Positions 1-8,124 are shown, counted from the stretch's first letter. The stretch: 36,531 nucleotides of DNA from Clostridia bacterium (GCA_017430945.1 JAFRMB010000081.1:1-36531), one strand, 5' to 3'. Made by a program: numbers and translations. Notes: generated by a model not told the origin, from the letters alone.

Positions 1-192
1 CGCCGCGCCCGCGTCCGTCGCCGCCTTCACCGCGCCGACGTCGCCGCGCACCATCACCGTCACCAGGCCGCCGCCCACGTGTACCTTGCCGATCAGGTGG
101 ACGTTCGCCGCCTTGACCATCGCATCAGCCGCCTCGATCGAACCCACCAGGCCTTTCGTCTCGATCATTCCCAGTGCCTGCAGTGTCGCCAT
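1..192 (-). CDS. eutM: Microcompartment hexameric shell protein EutM-like, C-terminus cut by window edge
   Basis: The 64 visible residues begin [20 protein letters not shown] and continue with the KAANV and [16 protein letters not shown] segments, the classic single BMC domain of PduA/CcmK/EutM shell proteins. These form flat hexamers that tile the facets of a bacterial microcompartment. The ATG at 192 is preceded by a strong GGAGG with about 9 nt spacing. It lies 37 nt downstream of eutE on the same strand, so it belongs to the eut operon. BMC paralogues are very alike, so eutM is assigned by position and could equally be called a PduA-type shell protein. The gene runs off the left edge (only about two thirds of a usual 90-100 aa protein is seen). 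Confidence 0.9.
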   Translation of the reverse strand, partial: MATLQALGMIETKGLVGSIEAADAMVKAANVHLIGKVHVGGGLVTVMVRGDVGAVKAATDAGAA

Positions 193-229
193 TGATCATG
201 CCCTCCTTTGATCTGTTATGTCATCGTCA

Positions 230-1720
230 TCACTGTCTTGAAAGCCTCGCCAGCACCGCGCGGGTGATGGCTTCAATCTCCTCCCGGGTGACGGCGGAAG
301 CCGTCTTCCCCGTCTCGCCGCAGGGCTGCGGCGCGGGCGCGTCTCCCCTGAGATCGGCCAGCTGCCTGAGCCCGCGCGCCACGCGGCGGATGTTGAGGAG
401 GTTCATCGGACCGATATTGTCCGATGTGGCGCTGCCGCCCACCGCGCCGCAGCCCAGCGTCAGCGCCGGGGCGAGGCCCGTGGTCGCGCCGACGCCGCCC
501 AGAGACGCCGGCGTGTTCACCAGCAGCCTGGACACCGGCTTCTTCAGCGCGAACTCACGGATGACGGCATCGTCGTCGCTGTGGATGGTCATGGTATGGC
601 CTGCGCCCTCGTTGTTCAAAAGCTCGATGCTTCGCGCACAGGCCTCCTGCCAGCCCTCTTCCACATAATAGGCCAGGATCGGACACAGCTTCTCCCTGGA
701 ATAGGGGTTGCCCTTGCCTACGGTGCTCTGCCGGGAGATCAGCACGCGCGTCCCCGCCGGGATGGTGATGCCGGCCATCTGCGCGATGGCCTCCGCGCTC
801 TTGCCGACGATCTTCGGGTTCATGGTGCCGTTGGCGCGCAGGATGAACCGCGCCACGCGCTCGCTCTCCTCTTCGGTCATGAAATAGCCGCCCTGGCGCT
901 TGAGCTCCGCCTCGACGCGCGCGCTGGAGCAGCGCTCGACCACGATGCTCTGCTCTGAGGCACAGATGGTGCCGTTGTCGAACGTCTTGCTGTCCATGAC
1001 CATCTGAACGGCACGGGGTATGTCCGCCGACCGCTCGATGAAGCACGGACCGTTGCCCGGGCCGACGCCCAGCGCGGGGTTGCCGGAGCTGTAGGCCGCC
1101 CGCACCATGGCCTCGCCGCCCGTGGCCAGGATGATGCCGATGTCGCGGTGCTTCAGAAGCGCCGCCGTTCCCTCCATCGTGGGGGTCTGTATGCACGCCA
1201 CCAGACCATCCGGCGCGCCGGCGGCCTTGGCGGCGCGGGCCACGATCTTCCACGTCTCCACGATGCAGTTCTTCGCGTTGGGGTGCGGGCTGACGATGAT
1301 CGCATTGCCGGACTTCAGCGCGATCAGGCACTTGTACATCGTAGTGGAGGTCGGATTGGTGGAGGGGATGAGCGCCGCGACGACGCCCATGGGCACGCCG
1401 ATCTCCGTGACGCGGGCGACCGGGTCCTCCCGCAGCACGCCGACGGTCTTCATGTCGCGAATGTGCTCATAGAGCATCGCACTGGCCAGCTTGTTTTTGA
1501 GCACCTTGTCCTGCCATACGCCAAAGCCGGTCTCCTCCACCGCCGCCTTGGCCAGGCGTTCCGACTCAGCCGCGCACGCGCTGGCGACGGCTGCCACGAT
1601 GCCGTCCACCTTCGCCTGGTCGAAGGAAGCGTATTCAGCCTGGGCGGCCTTCGCGCTTTTGACCAGATCGCGCACCTCCTGTATGGAGCATAGATCCCTG
1701 TCGAATTCCACGAGCGCCAT
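230..1720 (-). CDS. eutE: Acetaldehyde dehydrogenase (CoA-acylating) EutE
   Basis: This 496-aa protein oxidises acetaldehyde, made by ethanolamine ammonia-lyase, to acetyl-CoA with NAD+ and CoA inside the microcompartment. It matches the CoA-acylating aldehyde dehydrogenase family: an IPSTNPTST segment near residue 119, a glycine-rich GVGPGNGP near 218, and the catalytic Cys253 in NGTICASEQS. The body ends near residue 450. After it comes a flexible Ala/Pro/Gly linker and then a short amphipathic helix (TREEIEAITRAVLARL, about 478-493) that looks like a microcompartment encapsulation peptide. The start ATG has a modest AAAGGCAGGT site upstream. It follows eutL after a 70-nt gap with a hairpin, and precedes eutM. 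Confidence 0.95.
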   Translation of the reverse strand: MALVEFDRDLCSIQEVRDLVKSAKAAQAEYASFDQAKVDGIVAAVASACAAESERLAKAAVEETGFGVWQDKVLKNKLASAMLYEHIRDMKTVGVLREDPVARVTEIGVPMGVVAALIPSTNPTSTTMYKCLIALKSGNAIIVSPHPNAKNCIVETWKIVARAAKAAGAPDGLVACIQTPTMEGTAALLKHRDIGIILATGGEAMVRAAYSSGNPALGVGPGNGPCFIERSADIPRAVQMVMDSKTFDNGTICASEQSIVVERCSSARVEAELKRQGGYFMTEEESERVARFILRANGTMNPKIVGKSAEAIAQMAGITIPAGTRVLISRQSTVGKGNPYSREKLCPILAYYVEEGWQEACARSIELLNNEGAGHTMTIHSDDDAVIREFALKKPVSRLLVNTPASLGGVGATTGLAPALTLGCGAVGGSATSDNIGPMNLLNIRRVARGLRQLADLRGDAPAPQPCGETGKTASAVTREEIEAITRAVLARLSRQ

Positions 1721-1773
1721 ACCTGCCTTTCGTTGTGTATTTTCGTATTCCGGTGGTTCGCTTTCGCGCGTCG

Positions 1774-1790
1774 CCGGCCGAATCGGCCGG
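1774..1790 (-). other. Intercistronic hairpin between eutL and eutE
   Basis: A perfect 7-bp inverted repeat, CCGGCCG with a 3-nt loop and CGGCCGG, starts directly after the eutL stop codon. No U tract follows on either strand, so it is more likely an mRNA-stabilising or processing hairpin than a terminator. The role is inference. Confidence 0.6.
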
Positions 1791-2444
1791 TCAATAATCC
1801 AGCGGCGCGCCCGCGACGGCGCACACCGCCCGGGCGAACGCCTCGCAGGCCGCCCGGCAGGCCGCCTGTTCGCCCGCCAGCAGTCCGCCGGCGAAATTCG
1901 TCTCCGTCGGCGGCCCGTAATACACTTTCATCTCCACGTCCGCCGCCTTCAGCGCCGCGTCCAGGCCCACCGTGGCCTCCAGGGGCGGCGCGATCAGATA
2001 CGCCAGCGACGTGCCCTCGGGCACCTTTGCCTGTGCGGACAGATAGCTGCCCGTCCGGGAGATGCAGTGGGCGAAGTACACGACCGAATCGTCGTCGTTG
2101 GCGCTGTAAAAGCTCGCCTCGTTCCCGATGTATCGCACGGCGGCGTCCAGGCCGCTGCGCACGGCTTCCGGATCCTGCCCGGAGAGTATGCCGATGAACT
2201 CGCCCGCCAGCGCCGTCGACGCATTGCCCGCCCCGGCGTACATGCTGCGGGCATAAGCCACGCGCACCTCGGCCTTCTTCGTCGCCTCGTCGAGCGCCGC
2301 GTAGGACACGTCGTCGCAGTCGGCGGTCAGTATGCCCAGGCTGATGTCGCCCTCCGCCGCGTTCAGCGCGCGCAGCAACGCGGCATCCGCCCTGGGGATG
2401 ATCCGCACGGACAGCACCCGCGCGGGAATGCGATCTCCAAGCAT
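1791..2444 (-). CDS. eutL: Microcompartment trimeric shell protein EutL
   Basis: The 217-aa product has the length and sequence pattern of EutL, a tandem-BMC-fold protein that forms pseudohexameric trimers with a gated pore in the ethanolamine microcompartment shell. Typical segments are the N-terminal RVLSVRIIPRAD, ILTADCDDVSYAALDEATKKAEV, FAHCISRTGSYLS, and a C-terminal PPTETNFAGGLL. The TNFAGG loop is characteristic of EutL. The start follows the eutC stop by 10 nt, with GTGAGGAA as the ribosome binding site. It is part of the eutABCLEM block. Confidence 0.93.
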   Translation of the reverse strand: MLGDRIPARVLSVRIIPRADAALLRALNAAEGDISLGILTADCDDVSYAALDEATKKAEVRVAYARSMYAGAGNASTALAGEFIGILSGQDPEAVRSGLDAAVRYIGNEASFYSANDDDSVVYFAHCISRTGSYLSAQAKVPEGTSLAYLIAPPLEATVGLDAALKAADVEMKVYYGPPTETNFAGGLLAGEQAACRAACEAFARAVCAVAGAPLDY

Positions 2445-2454
2445 GCTGCGTTCC

Positions 2455-3309
2455 TCACTTGACCAGCTCGATGCCGCTGGCCTTCTGCCGATAGATCTGC
2501 CCGATGACCTCCGCGATATAGGCGCCGGCCTCCACCGCGTTCAGGCCGTCCCGGTGGATGTTGGAGACCACCGTGCGGCGGGCCTCCGGCATGCCCACGC
2601 GGGCGTTGTAGGCGATGTAGGCGCTCATGCTGCGCGCGGTGGCAAGGCCGGGCCGCTCGCCGATCAGCACGCACACCACCTTCGCCCCCAGCAGCTCCGC
2701 CACCCGGTCCTCCGCCGCCACGCGGCCGTACTCCATGTAGAAGGGCGTGCCGACCTTCAGGCCCGCGGCCGTCAGATTATCCATCAGGATCGGCAGGATC
2801 CTGTCCAGGTTGGCGCGGATGGCGGTTGTGCTCAGCCCGTCCGCCGCGTAGATCTGCACGTCCGGATCGTGGACGCACTTCTCCAGCAGCAGCGCTTCGG
2901 ATTCGGGGCTCAAGCGGCGGCCCAGATCCGGCCGGGTGATGAAGGTCTGCTTGTCCGCGCACTGCGTGCGCACGGTCATGAGCCCCAGACCTTCGATGAA
3001 TCCGGGCTCGATCGCGGAGAACACGGCGTCCCTGGCCTGCGCGTGATCGGCGCGCAGCGTCAGCATCGTGCGCGTGTTCAGCCTTGGGCCCGCGCGTCCG
3101 ACGCCGATGCGCGCGGTCGTGCGCCTGCGCATGCGCTCGAGGGCCTCGGGACTTGCCGGATCCCTGAGCAGCATCTCCGCCCGCGCCTCGGGCGAGGTGA
3201 TGTCCACGGGCTCGTCCGCCGTCTCCCTGTCCGGCAGCGTCAGCCGGCCGGTCTGCTGGAGCTGCCGGCAGACCTCGTCAACGATCATACGGATCAGCTT
3301 TTCATCCAT
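2455..3309 (-). CDS. eutC: Ethanolamine ammonia-lyase small (light) subunit EutC
   Basis: The 284-aa protein is the small subunit of the adenosylcobalamin-dependent ethanolamine ammonia-lyase, which converts ethanolamine to acetaldehyde and ammonia. The N-terminal segment of about 60 residues is a variable, helical targeting-like region (MDEKLIRMIVDEV). The conserved core follows, with ARIGVGRAGPRLNTRTMLTL, the DGLSTTAI segment and the C-terminal VVCVLIGERPGLATARSMSA, which lies in the cobalamin-binding region. The gene begins 6 nt after the eutB stop with an AAGGGG ribosome binding site and ends 10 nt before eutL, so it is tightly coupled to its partner subunit. Confidence 0.95.
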   Translation of the reverse strand: MDEKLIRMIVDEVCRQLQQTGRLTLPDRETADEPVDITSPEARAEMLLRDPASPEALERMRRRTTARIGVGRAGPRLNTRTMLTLRADHAQARDAVFSAIEPGFIEGLGLMTVRTQCADKQTFITRPDLGRRLSPESEALLLEKCVHDPDVQIYAADGLSTTAIRANLDRILPILMDNLTAAGLKVGTPFYMEYGRVAAEDRVAELLGAKVVCVLIGERPGLATARSMSAYIAYNARVGMPEARRTVVSNIHRDGLNAVEAGAYIAEVIGQIYRQKASGIELVK

Positions 3310-3315
3310 CGCGCA

Positions 3316-4689
3316 TCACCCCTTCACGGCCGCAAACAGCGTCGGGTCGCCCGCACGGGGCGTGAGCCTGCCGTTCTCCATGATCCCCATCTTCTCAAGC
3401 CACTTCTCGAACTCGGGCAGCGGCTTCAGCCCCAGCGTTTCCCGAACGGCGCAGACGTCGTGATATGCGTTGGTCTGGTAGTTCAGCATCACGTCGTCCC
3501 CGGTGGGCACGCCCAGGATGTAGTTCACGCCGCAGCTGGCCAGCAGCAGCGACAGGTTCTCCACGTCGTTCTGGTCCGCCTGCATGTGGTTGGTATAACA
3601 GCAGTCGCAGCCCATCGGCACGCCGGAAAGCTTGCCCATGAAGTGGTCCTCCAGTCCCGCCCGGATGACCTGGCGGCTGTCATAGAGGTACTCCGGTCCG
3701 ATGAAGCCGACCACGGTGTTGACCATGAACGGGTGGAACTCCCGGGCGAACGCATAGCAGCGCGCCTCCATGGTGACCTGGTCCGCGCCGTAATGGGCGT
3801 TCGAAGAAAGCTCGCTGCCCTGACCGGTCTCGAAATACATGACGTCCGGGCCCCTGCCGGTGCCGCGTTCCTTCAAAAGCGCCATGGCCTCGCGCACGGT
3901 GTCCGCCGAGAAGCCGAACTCGGTGTTGCCCTTCTGGCTGCCGGCGATGGACTGGAAGATCATGTCGCACGGCGCGCCGCGCTTCACGGCCTCGATCTGC
4001 GTGGTGATGTGCCCCAGCACGCAGATCTGCGTGGGGATCCCGAAGCGCTGCTTGACCTCGTCGAAGCGCTTGAGCACCTCGGCCAGCCCCGATACCGTGT
4101 CATTGACCGGGTTCAGTCCCAGCAGCGCGTCGCCGCAGCCGTAGCTCAGCCCCTCGAACAGTGAGGCGGTGATGCCCTCGACATTGTCGGTGGGATGGTT
4201 GGGCTGCAGCCGCGTCGCCAGCGTGCCCCGCAGCCCGATCGTGGTGTTGCACGTGGCGGTGACGCGCACCTTGTTGGCCGCGTAGACCAGATCCAGGTTG
4301 CCCATCAGCTTGCACACGCCCGCCACGGTCTCCGCGGTCAGCCCGCGCGACAGCTTGCGCAGCTCCGCCTCGCCGGTGCCGTAATCCAGGATATGCTCCC
4401 GGAGCTCCGCCAGGCTCATGCGGCGGATGGAGGCGTATACGCCGTCGTCGATGGAATCCTGGTTGATCCGGGTGACCTCGTCGTCCTCATAGGGCACGAC
4501 GGGGTTCTCCCGCAGGTCTTCGACCAGCAGCCGGCTGAGCACTTCCTTCGCGGCGATGCGCTCGAGGTCGGACTGCGCGGCGATGCCGGCCAGGATGTCG
4601 CCGGATTTCACCTCGTTGGCCTTGGCGAGCACATCCTTTATGGAGCGGAAGGTAAAGTGCCGTCCCGCCAGAGTCGTCGTCAGCTTCAT
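3316..4689 (-). CDS. eutB: Ethanolamine ammonia-lyase large (heavy) subunit EutB
   Basis: This 457-aa protein is the catalytic large subunit (TIM barrel) of ethanolamine ammonia-lyase. It matches the family along its whole length: the MKLTTTLAGRHFTFRSIKDVLAKANE start, the NPVVPYEDDEVTRI segment, LSYGCGDALLGLNPVND, and the GQGSELSSNAHYGADQ and PMGCDCCYTNHMQAD segments. The ATG at 4689 is preferred to the GTG nine nucleotides upstream because it gives the usual family N-terminus and has GTGAGGTG at good spacing. The length is close to the usual 453 residues. It lies directly between the reactivase eutA and eutC. Confidence 0.96.
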   Translation of the reverse strand: MKLTTTLAGRHFTFRSIKDVLAKANEVKSGDILAGIAAQSDLERIAAKEVLSRLLVEDLRENPVVPYEDDEVTRINQDSIDDGVYASIRRMSLAELREHILDYGTGEAELRKLSRGLTAETVAGVCKLMGNLDLVYAANKVRVTATCNTTIGLRGTLATRLQPNHPTDNVEGITASLFEGLSYGCGDALLGLNPVNDTVSGLAEVLKRFDEVKQRFGIPTQICVLGHITTQIEAVKRGAPCDMIFQSIAGSQKGNTEFGFSADTVREAMALLKERGTGRGPDVMYFETGQGSELSSNAHYGADQVTMEARCYAFAREFHPFMVNTVVGFIGPEYLYDSRQVIRAGLEDHFMGKLSGVPMGCDCCYTNHMQADQNDVENLSLLLASCGVNYILGVPTGDDVMLNYQTNAYHDVCAVRETLGLKPLPEFEKWLEKMGIMENGRLTPRAGDPTLFAAVKG

Positions 4690-4699
4690 AACACGCACC

Positions 4700-6124
4700 T
4701 CACCCGAATAGTAGCGTCTTGACTGCCACCGGCACCACCATGCCGGACATCACCGGCGGCCCGATGTCCACGAATTCACCCGTCAGGGGATGGATGGCGT
4801 CGATCACCGCGATCCGCCGCTTCCCGTCCGTGCGGCGGTGCATCAGCGTGCCGATGGCCTTGGCCGTGTCGTTCTCCACCGCCACCAGCACCGGCTCCCC
4901 GGCCGGCAGCGCGGCATCCAGCGCTTCGAACAGCGTCCGCGCGCAGGTCTCGAGCGCCGCGTAGGACGGATCCCTCTGCCCGCGCAGGCAGGTCAACAGC
5001 CGCGCGGTGTCTCCCTGCGCCATGAACCAGCGCACCTGGCGCTCCACCGCGGACCTGTCGCCTTCGAAGCAGGCGGCTTCCACGTCGTCATCCAGCCGCA
5101 GCGCGGGCACGTTCTTCACCGGGAATATGCCGGCCTCGTAGAAGATCGTGCTGCCCGACAGCGACGTCGTGTAGATGCCCGCGCCGATCACCGTGGCGCT
5201 GATGGTCTCCCTGGCCGGGATGACCTCCGCCTCGCGGCAGAGCCGGCCTTCCCGCAGCGCCCGCCCCAGCAGCGGGCCGATGTCGCCGTAAGCCAGCGGA
5301 TCCCCGGGCGGATGGCTGATACACTCCGCCACCCCTCCGGAGAAGCAGATGCGCGCGCCGGCGGGGGCGATGCCCGGCGCACTGCCGGAGGTGCGCAGGC
5401 GCTCAAGCAGCGCCGCGTCGCCCCCCAGGCCCGCCGCGCAGGCCAGCAGCTCCGCCATGCATCCGGCCACGCGCTCCAGCGCCCCGATCGTCGTAGGTCT
5501 TCCCTCCGCGAGGGACACGCCGGCCGCCTCCGCCACGACTCTAGCCGGCGCGCTGACGCTCAGGACGTTCAGCTGCCGGTCGACCAGCACCAGGTGTCCG
5601 CCGATGTCGTAGCAGCTGCGGTGCACGAGCTCGCCGCCGTCGAACAGCGCCAGGTTCGTCGTACCGCCGCCGATATCGAGGTTCAGCACCCGGCAATCGT
5701 TCGTCTCGCTGTAGGCGCAGGCGCCGCTGCCCTTGCCGGCCACCGCCGACTCCAGATCCGGCCCGGCGGTGGAGACCACGAACTCCCCCGCGAAGCGGCT
5801 CAGGCGCTCCAGCACGATCGCCGCGTTCTCCTTCCGGGCGGACTCGCCGGTGATGATCACCGCGCCCGTGTCCACCTGGTCCGGCCGGTAGCCGGCGCGC
5901 TCGAACTCGGCCTGTACGATCCCGGCCAGCCGGTCGCCGTCGATCAGCGTCCGGTCGTGCAGCGGCGTGCGATGGACCGCGCTCCGGTACAAAAGCTCCC
6001 GGTCGGTGATGGAGATCCGCGGCACCGAGAAATACCCTGCGACATTGTCCAGGACGATGTGGCTGAAGACCACCTGTGTCGTCGTGGTGCCAATGTCGAT
6101 ACCGACGCTCAGCAGGGTCGCCAT
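4700..6124 (-). CDS. eutA: Ethanolamine ammonia-lyase reactivating factor EutA
   Basis: The 474-aa product is an actin/HSP70-fold ATPase that releases damaged cobalamin from EutBC and restores its activity. The N-terminal phosphate-binding segment VGIDIGTTTTQVVFS and the second one, LDIGGGTTNLALF, are clear, as is the C-terminal FVDIGPPVMSG with VVPVAVKTLLFG. I chose the ATG at 6124, because the GGAAGC within the upstream coding-like codons sits at ribosome-binding distance from it; an ATG 18 nt upstream is possible. It is the first structural gene after the eutVW regulators and is separated from them by the antiterminator leader, so its expression should depend on EutV. Confidence 0.94.
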   Translation of the reverse strand: MATLLSVGIDIGTTTTQVVFSHIVLDNVAGYFSVPRISITDRELLYRSAVHRTPLHDRTLIDGDRLAGIVQAEFERAGYRPDQVDTGAVIITGESARKENAAIVLERLSRFAGEFVVSTAGPDLESAVAGKGSGACAYSETNDCRVLNLDIGGGTTNLALFDGGELVHRSCYDIGGHLVLVDRQLNVLSVSAPARVVAEAAGVSLAEGRPTTIGALERVAGCMAELLACAAGLGGDAALLERLRTSGSAPGIAPAGARICFSGGVAECISHPPGDPLAYGDIGPLLGRALREGRLCREAEVIPARETISATVIGAGIYTTSLSGSTIFYEAGIFPVKNVPALRLDDDVEAACFEGDRSAVERQVRWFMAQGDTARLLTCLRGQRDPSYAALETCARTLFEALDAALPAGEPVLVAVENDTAKAIGTLMHRRTDGKRRIAVIDAIHPLTGEFVDIGPPVMSGMVVPVAVKTLLFG

Positions 6125-6159
6125 GTGCACGCTTCCTTTCATTGCCCGGCCAAAAGCAC

Positions 6160-6225
6160 AAAAAGCCAGGATGACGTTGAATCATCTCAGCCTTTTTGCT
6201 GTCTCGCCCCACCCTGTTGTGCGGC
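6160..6225 (-). promoter_or_regulatory. ANTAR-type antitermination leader: two hexaloop hairpins and an intrinsic terminator
   Basis: Reading the minus strand, the first hairpin (6225-6206) has the stem GCCGCAC/GTGGGGC with one G-G mismatch and the 6-nt loop AACAGG. Four bases later a second hairpin (6201-6188) has the stem CAGC/GCTG and the 6-nt loop AAAAAG. The second hairpin's 3' half overlaps the left arm of a longer hairpin (6197-6160) that ends in TTTTTGTGCTTTT, so the two are mutually exclusive. This is the arrangement known for EutV and other ANTAR proteins: binding of the paired hairpins blocks terminator formation. Both loops begin with A. The consensus I recall (A1 and G4 in each loop) is not exactly met in this fold. 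Confidence 0.7.
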
Positions 6226-6229
6226 GGAT

Positions 6230-7312
6230 TCAGTTCTCTTCAGTTATCGCAAAGTCGAAGGACACGGTGGTGCCCGCGCCGTCGGAGGTGATGTGCAGCT
6301 GCCCGCTCAGCTTGTCCTGAACGACCGCCCTGACGATCCTGAGCCCCAGTCCCTCATCGCGTCCCGGCACGAAGCCGACGCCGTTGTCGGCCACCGTGAC
6401 GGTGTGGAATTTCAGGCCCGGGTTGGTGGCGATCACGATCCGGCCGCGATCCCGCCCGGCAAAGGCGTGCTGCAGCGCGTTCGTGACCAGCTCGGTGACG
6501 GCCAGGGACACGGACGCGGCCATGTCCGCGCTCAGCATGAGCGGCTCCCCATCGACCTCGATGGACACATCACAGCCCGCCGGGATCAGCGAGCGGTAGT
6601 TCCAGCAAAGCCGCCTGAGCAGCGCGTCCGTTCGAACCAGGTGCGCACCTTCCGCTGTATTTGTGAGTATATCATGGATCGCGGCGATTGACAATACCCT
6701 TTCGACATCTTCCCTTAACATCTTTTTGACGTCTGGGCCCGTGCACGTGCGCGCCTGCAGGTTGAGGATGCTGGCCACGAGCTGCAGGTTGTTCTTCACC
6801 CTGTGGTGCATCTCCCGCAGCGCCTCGCCCTCCAGCGCCGACTCCCGCGTGCGCACCTCGGGCGCCCCGCGCGCATAGCTGCGCGCCAGCGCCGCGTACC
6901 TCGAGGCCTGCCGCATATCGTCGCTGACGTCCTTCTCCCGGATCAGCACCGCGATGATGGCGCCGTCATCTCCATAGACCGGCACCGCGTTCTGTCGGAC
7001 CTGACGCGCCTCCTGTGTGATGGCCTTCAGGTCGCACACGGGCGTGCCCAGATAGAAGGCGTGGAACACGGCGGGCTCGTCCAGTCGCCTGGCGACGGCG
7101 CCCACCACATCCCCGCCGTAGACGCTGCTCCCCAGCGCCGAGCGCGCCTGCGCGACGACGACGGCGGTCTCCTCGTCCAGTATGCAGTCCAGAAACACGT
7201 CCGCGTTGATCAGCGACGCGATCATGGGAAGCTCACGGCTGAGCGCCTCGATGCGCCGCCGGTCTGCCTGCGTCAGCTCGTCATGGGTCCGCCGCCTGTC
7301 ATCCATCGTCAT
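6230..7312 (-). CDS. eutW: Ethanolamine sensor histidine kinase EutW
   Basis: The 360-aa kinase has no membrane segments, so it is a cytoplasmic sensor. Residues 15-150 form a GAF/PAS-like input region of the type fused to HisKA_2 kinases. The dimerisation/phosphoacceptor helix MHHRVKNNLQ is at about 168-177 with His169/His170. The HATPase region follows, with the N box TELVTNALQHAF, the G1 box DNGVGF and the G2 region GLGLRIV. It overlaps the end of eutV by 14 nt, so the two are translationally coupled. Established knowledge: EutW autophosphorylates on sensing ethanolamine and activates the antiterminator EutV. An ATG at 7306 is an alternative start. Confidence 0.9.
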   Translation of the reverse strand: MTMDDRRRTHDELTQADRRRIEALSRELPMIASLINADVFLDCILDEETAVVVAQARSALGSSVYGGDVVGAVARRLDEPAVFHAFYLGTPVCDLKAITQEARQVRQNAVPVYGDDGAIIAVLIREKDVSDDMRQASRYAALARSYARGAPEVRTRESALEGEALREMHHRVKNNLQLVASILNLQARTCTGPDVKKMLREDVERVLSIAAIHDILTNTAEGAHLVRTDALLRRLCWNYRSLIPAGCDVSIEVDGEPLMLSADMAASVSLAVTELVTNALQHAFAGRDRGRIVIATNPGLKFHTVTVADNGVGFVPGRDEGLGLRIVRAVVQDKLSGQLHITSDGAGTTVSFDFAITEEN

Positions 7313-8033
7313 CCGTATGCGCCTCCGTCAGTACGCGCCGCGCCGCCTCGCCCCGGTCGACGCCCAGCTGCCTGGCCAGGCGGTCGATCCTCGAGAACGC
7401 CTGTGCCTCCGTGAAGCCCTTGCCGCGCATCAGCGCTTCTTTGGCCTTCCGGACCGGGTCGCCCGCCGCGCTCTGCGCCACGATGGCCTCCGCCAGCGCC
7501 GCCATCGGCACGCGCTTGTCCATCGACATGCGCCTCAGCATCGGATACGTCTCGCTCTCGGGGATGCCGGCCTGCTGCGCCAGCACCGCCTGCGCGCGCC
7601 GAATGATGCGTTCGTCGTCCAGCTTCCGCTTCGCCTCATCCGCACGCATCCGGCTCTCCCTCAGCCGCTCGCTCTGCGCCCAGGCCACGCGGATGGCGGG
7701 CATGAGCGACTGCTGCGATACCGGCTTGACCAGGTAACCGCTGACCCCGATCTGCGCCGCCTGCTCGATCATCGCCTGGTCGCTGTATGCCGTCAGAAGC
7801 AGCACGCAGCCGGCAAGCTGTTCGGAGAGGATGGTCTGCGCCGCCGTGAGCCCGTCGAACACCGGCATCCTGACATCCATCAGCACCACGTCCGGGTGCA
7901 GCTCGCGGCAGATCGCCACCGCATCGAAGCCGTCCCTGGCCTCGCCTACGACTTCCAGTCCCTCAGCCGTCAGCATCTCGATGAGATCCATGCGGACGAT
8001 CGGCTCGTCGTCCACCACGATGATCCTGTGCAC
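7299..8033 (-). CDS. eutV: Response regulator EutV with receiver and apparently two ANTAR RNA-binding domains
   Basis: The GTG at 8033 opens a 244-aa protein that starts exactly at the receiver domain (MHRIIVVDDEP). Acidic pocket residues Asp8/Asp9, phosphoacceptor Asp53 (LMDVRMP), Thr81 and Lys103 are all present. A coiled linker (about 120-140) leads to an ANTAR domain at about 138-187 (RRAQAVLAQQ, ETYPMLRRMSM, AALAEAIV). Unlike the usual single-ANTAR EutV of about 190 aa, a second ANTAR-like repeat follows at about 193-238 (RKAKEALMRGKGFTEAQAFS, EAARRVL). It is an antiterminator of eut transcripts and should act on the leader before eutA. A longer form starting upstream at 8093 is possible but lacks conserved sequence. 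Confidence 0.88.
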   Translation of the reverse strand: MHRIIVVDDEPIVRMDLIEMLTAEGLEVVGEARDGFDAVAICRELHPDVVLMDVRMPVFDGLTAAQTILSEQLAGCVLLLTAYSDQAMIEQAAQIGVSGYLVKPVSQQSLMPAIRVAWAQSERLRESRMRADEAKRKLDDERIIRRAQAVLAQQAGIPESETYPMLRRMSMDKRVPMAALAEAIVAQSAAGDPVRKAKEALMRGKGFTEAQAFSRIDRLARQLGVDRGEAARRVLTEAHTDDDG

Positions 8034-8095
8034 CGCCAACCCCCCCGCTCCGCCGGTCGTAAGCCTCATGCGCCGCAACGGCCGCCTGCGCATGT

Positions 8096-8124
8096 ATTAT
8101 ATCATCCCGCCGCGCCTTTTTCAA
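8096..8124 (-). promoter_or_regulatory. Sigma-A promoter for eutVW, inside the end of the cysteine desulfurase gene
   Basis: On the minus strand TTGAAA (8124-8119) and a perfect TATAAT (8101-8096) are separated by exactly 17 bp. The -35 lies within the last codons of the upstream gene, and the -10 abuts its stop codon. It would start a transcript about 60 nt upstream of eutV. Confidence 0.75.

Noticed and set aside
555..1331. Long open frame on the minus strand inside eutE
   Set aside because: High-GC shadow of eutE in another frame; arginine/histidine-rich low-complexity translation, no ribosome site.
2332..4164. 610-codon open frame on the plus strand opposite eutCB
   Set aside because: Antisense shadow of eutB/eutC caused by GC-rich codon use; no family resemblance and no start signal.
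4690..6229. Adenosylcobalamin riboswitch in the eut operon
   Set aside because: No B12-box-like sequence seen before eutA or between the eut genes; control is explained by the ANTAR leader.
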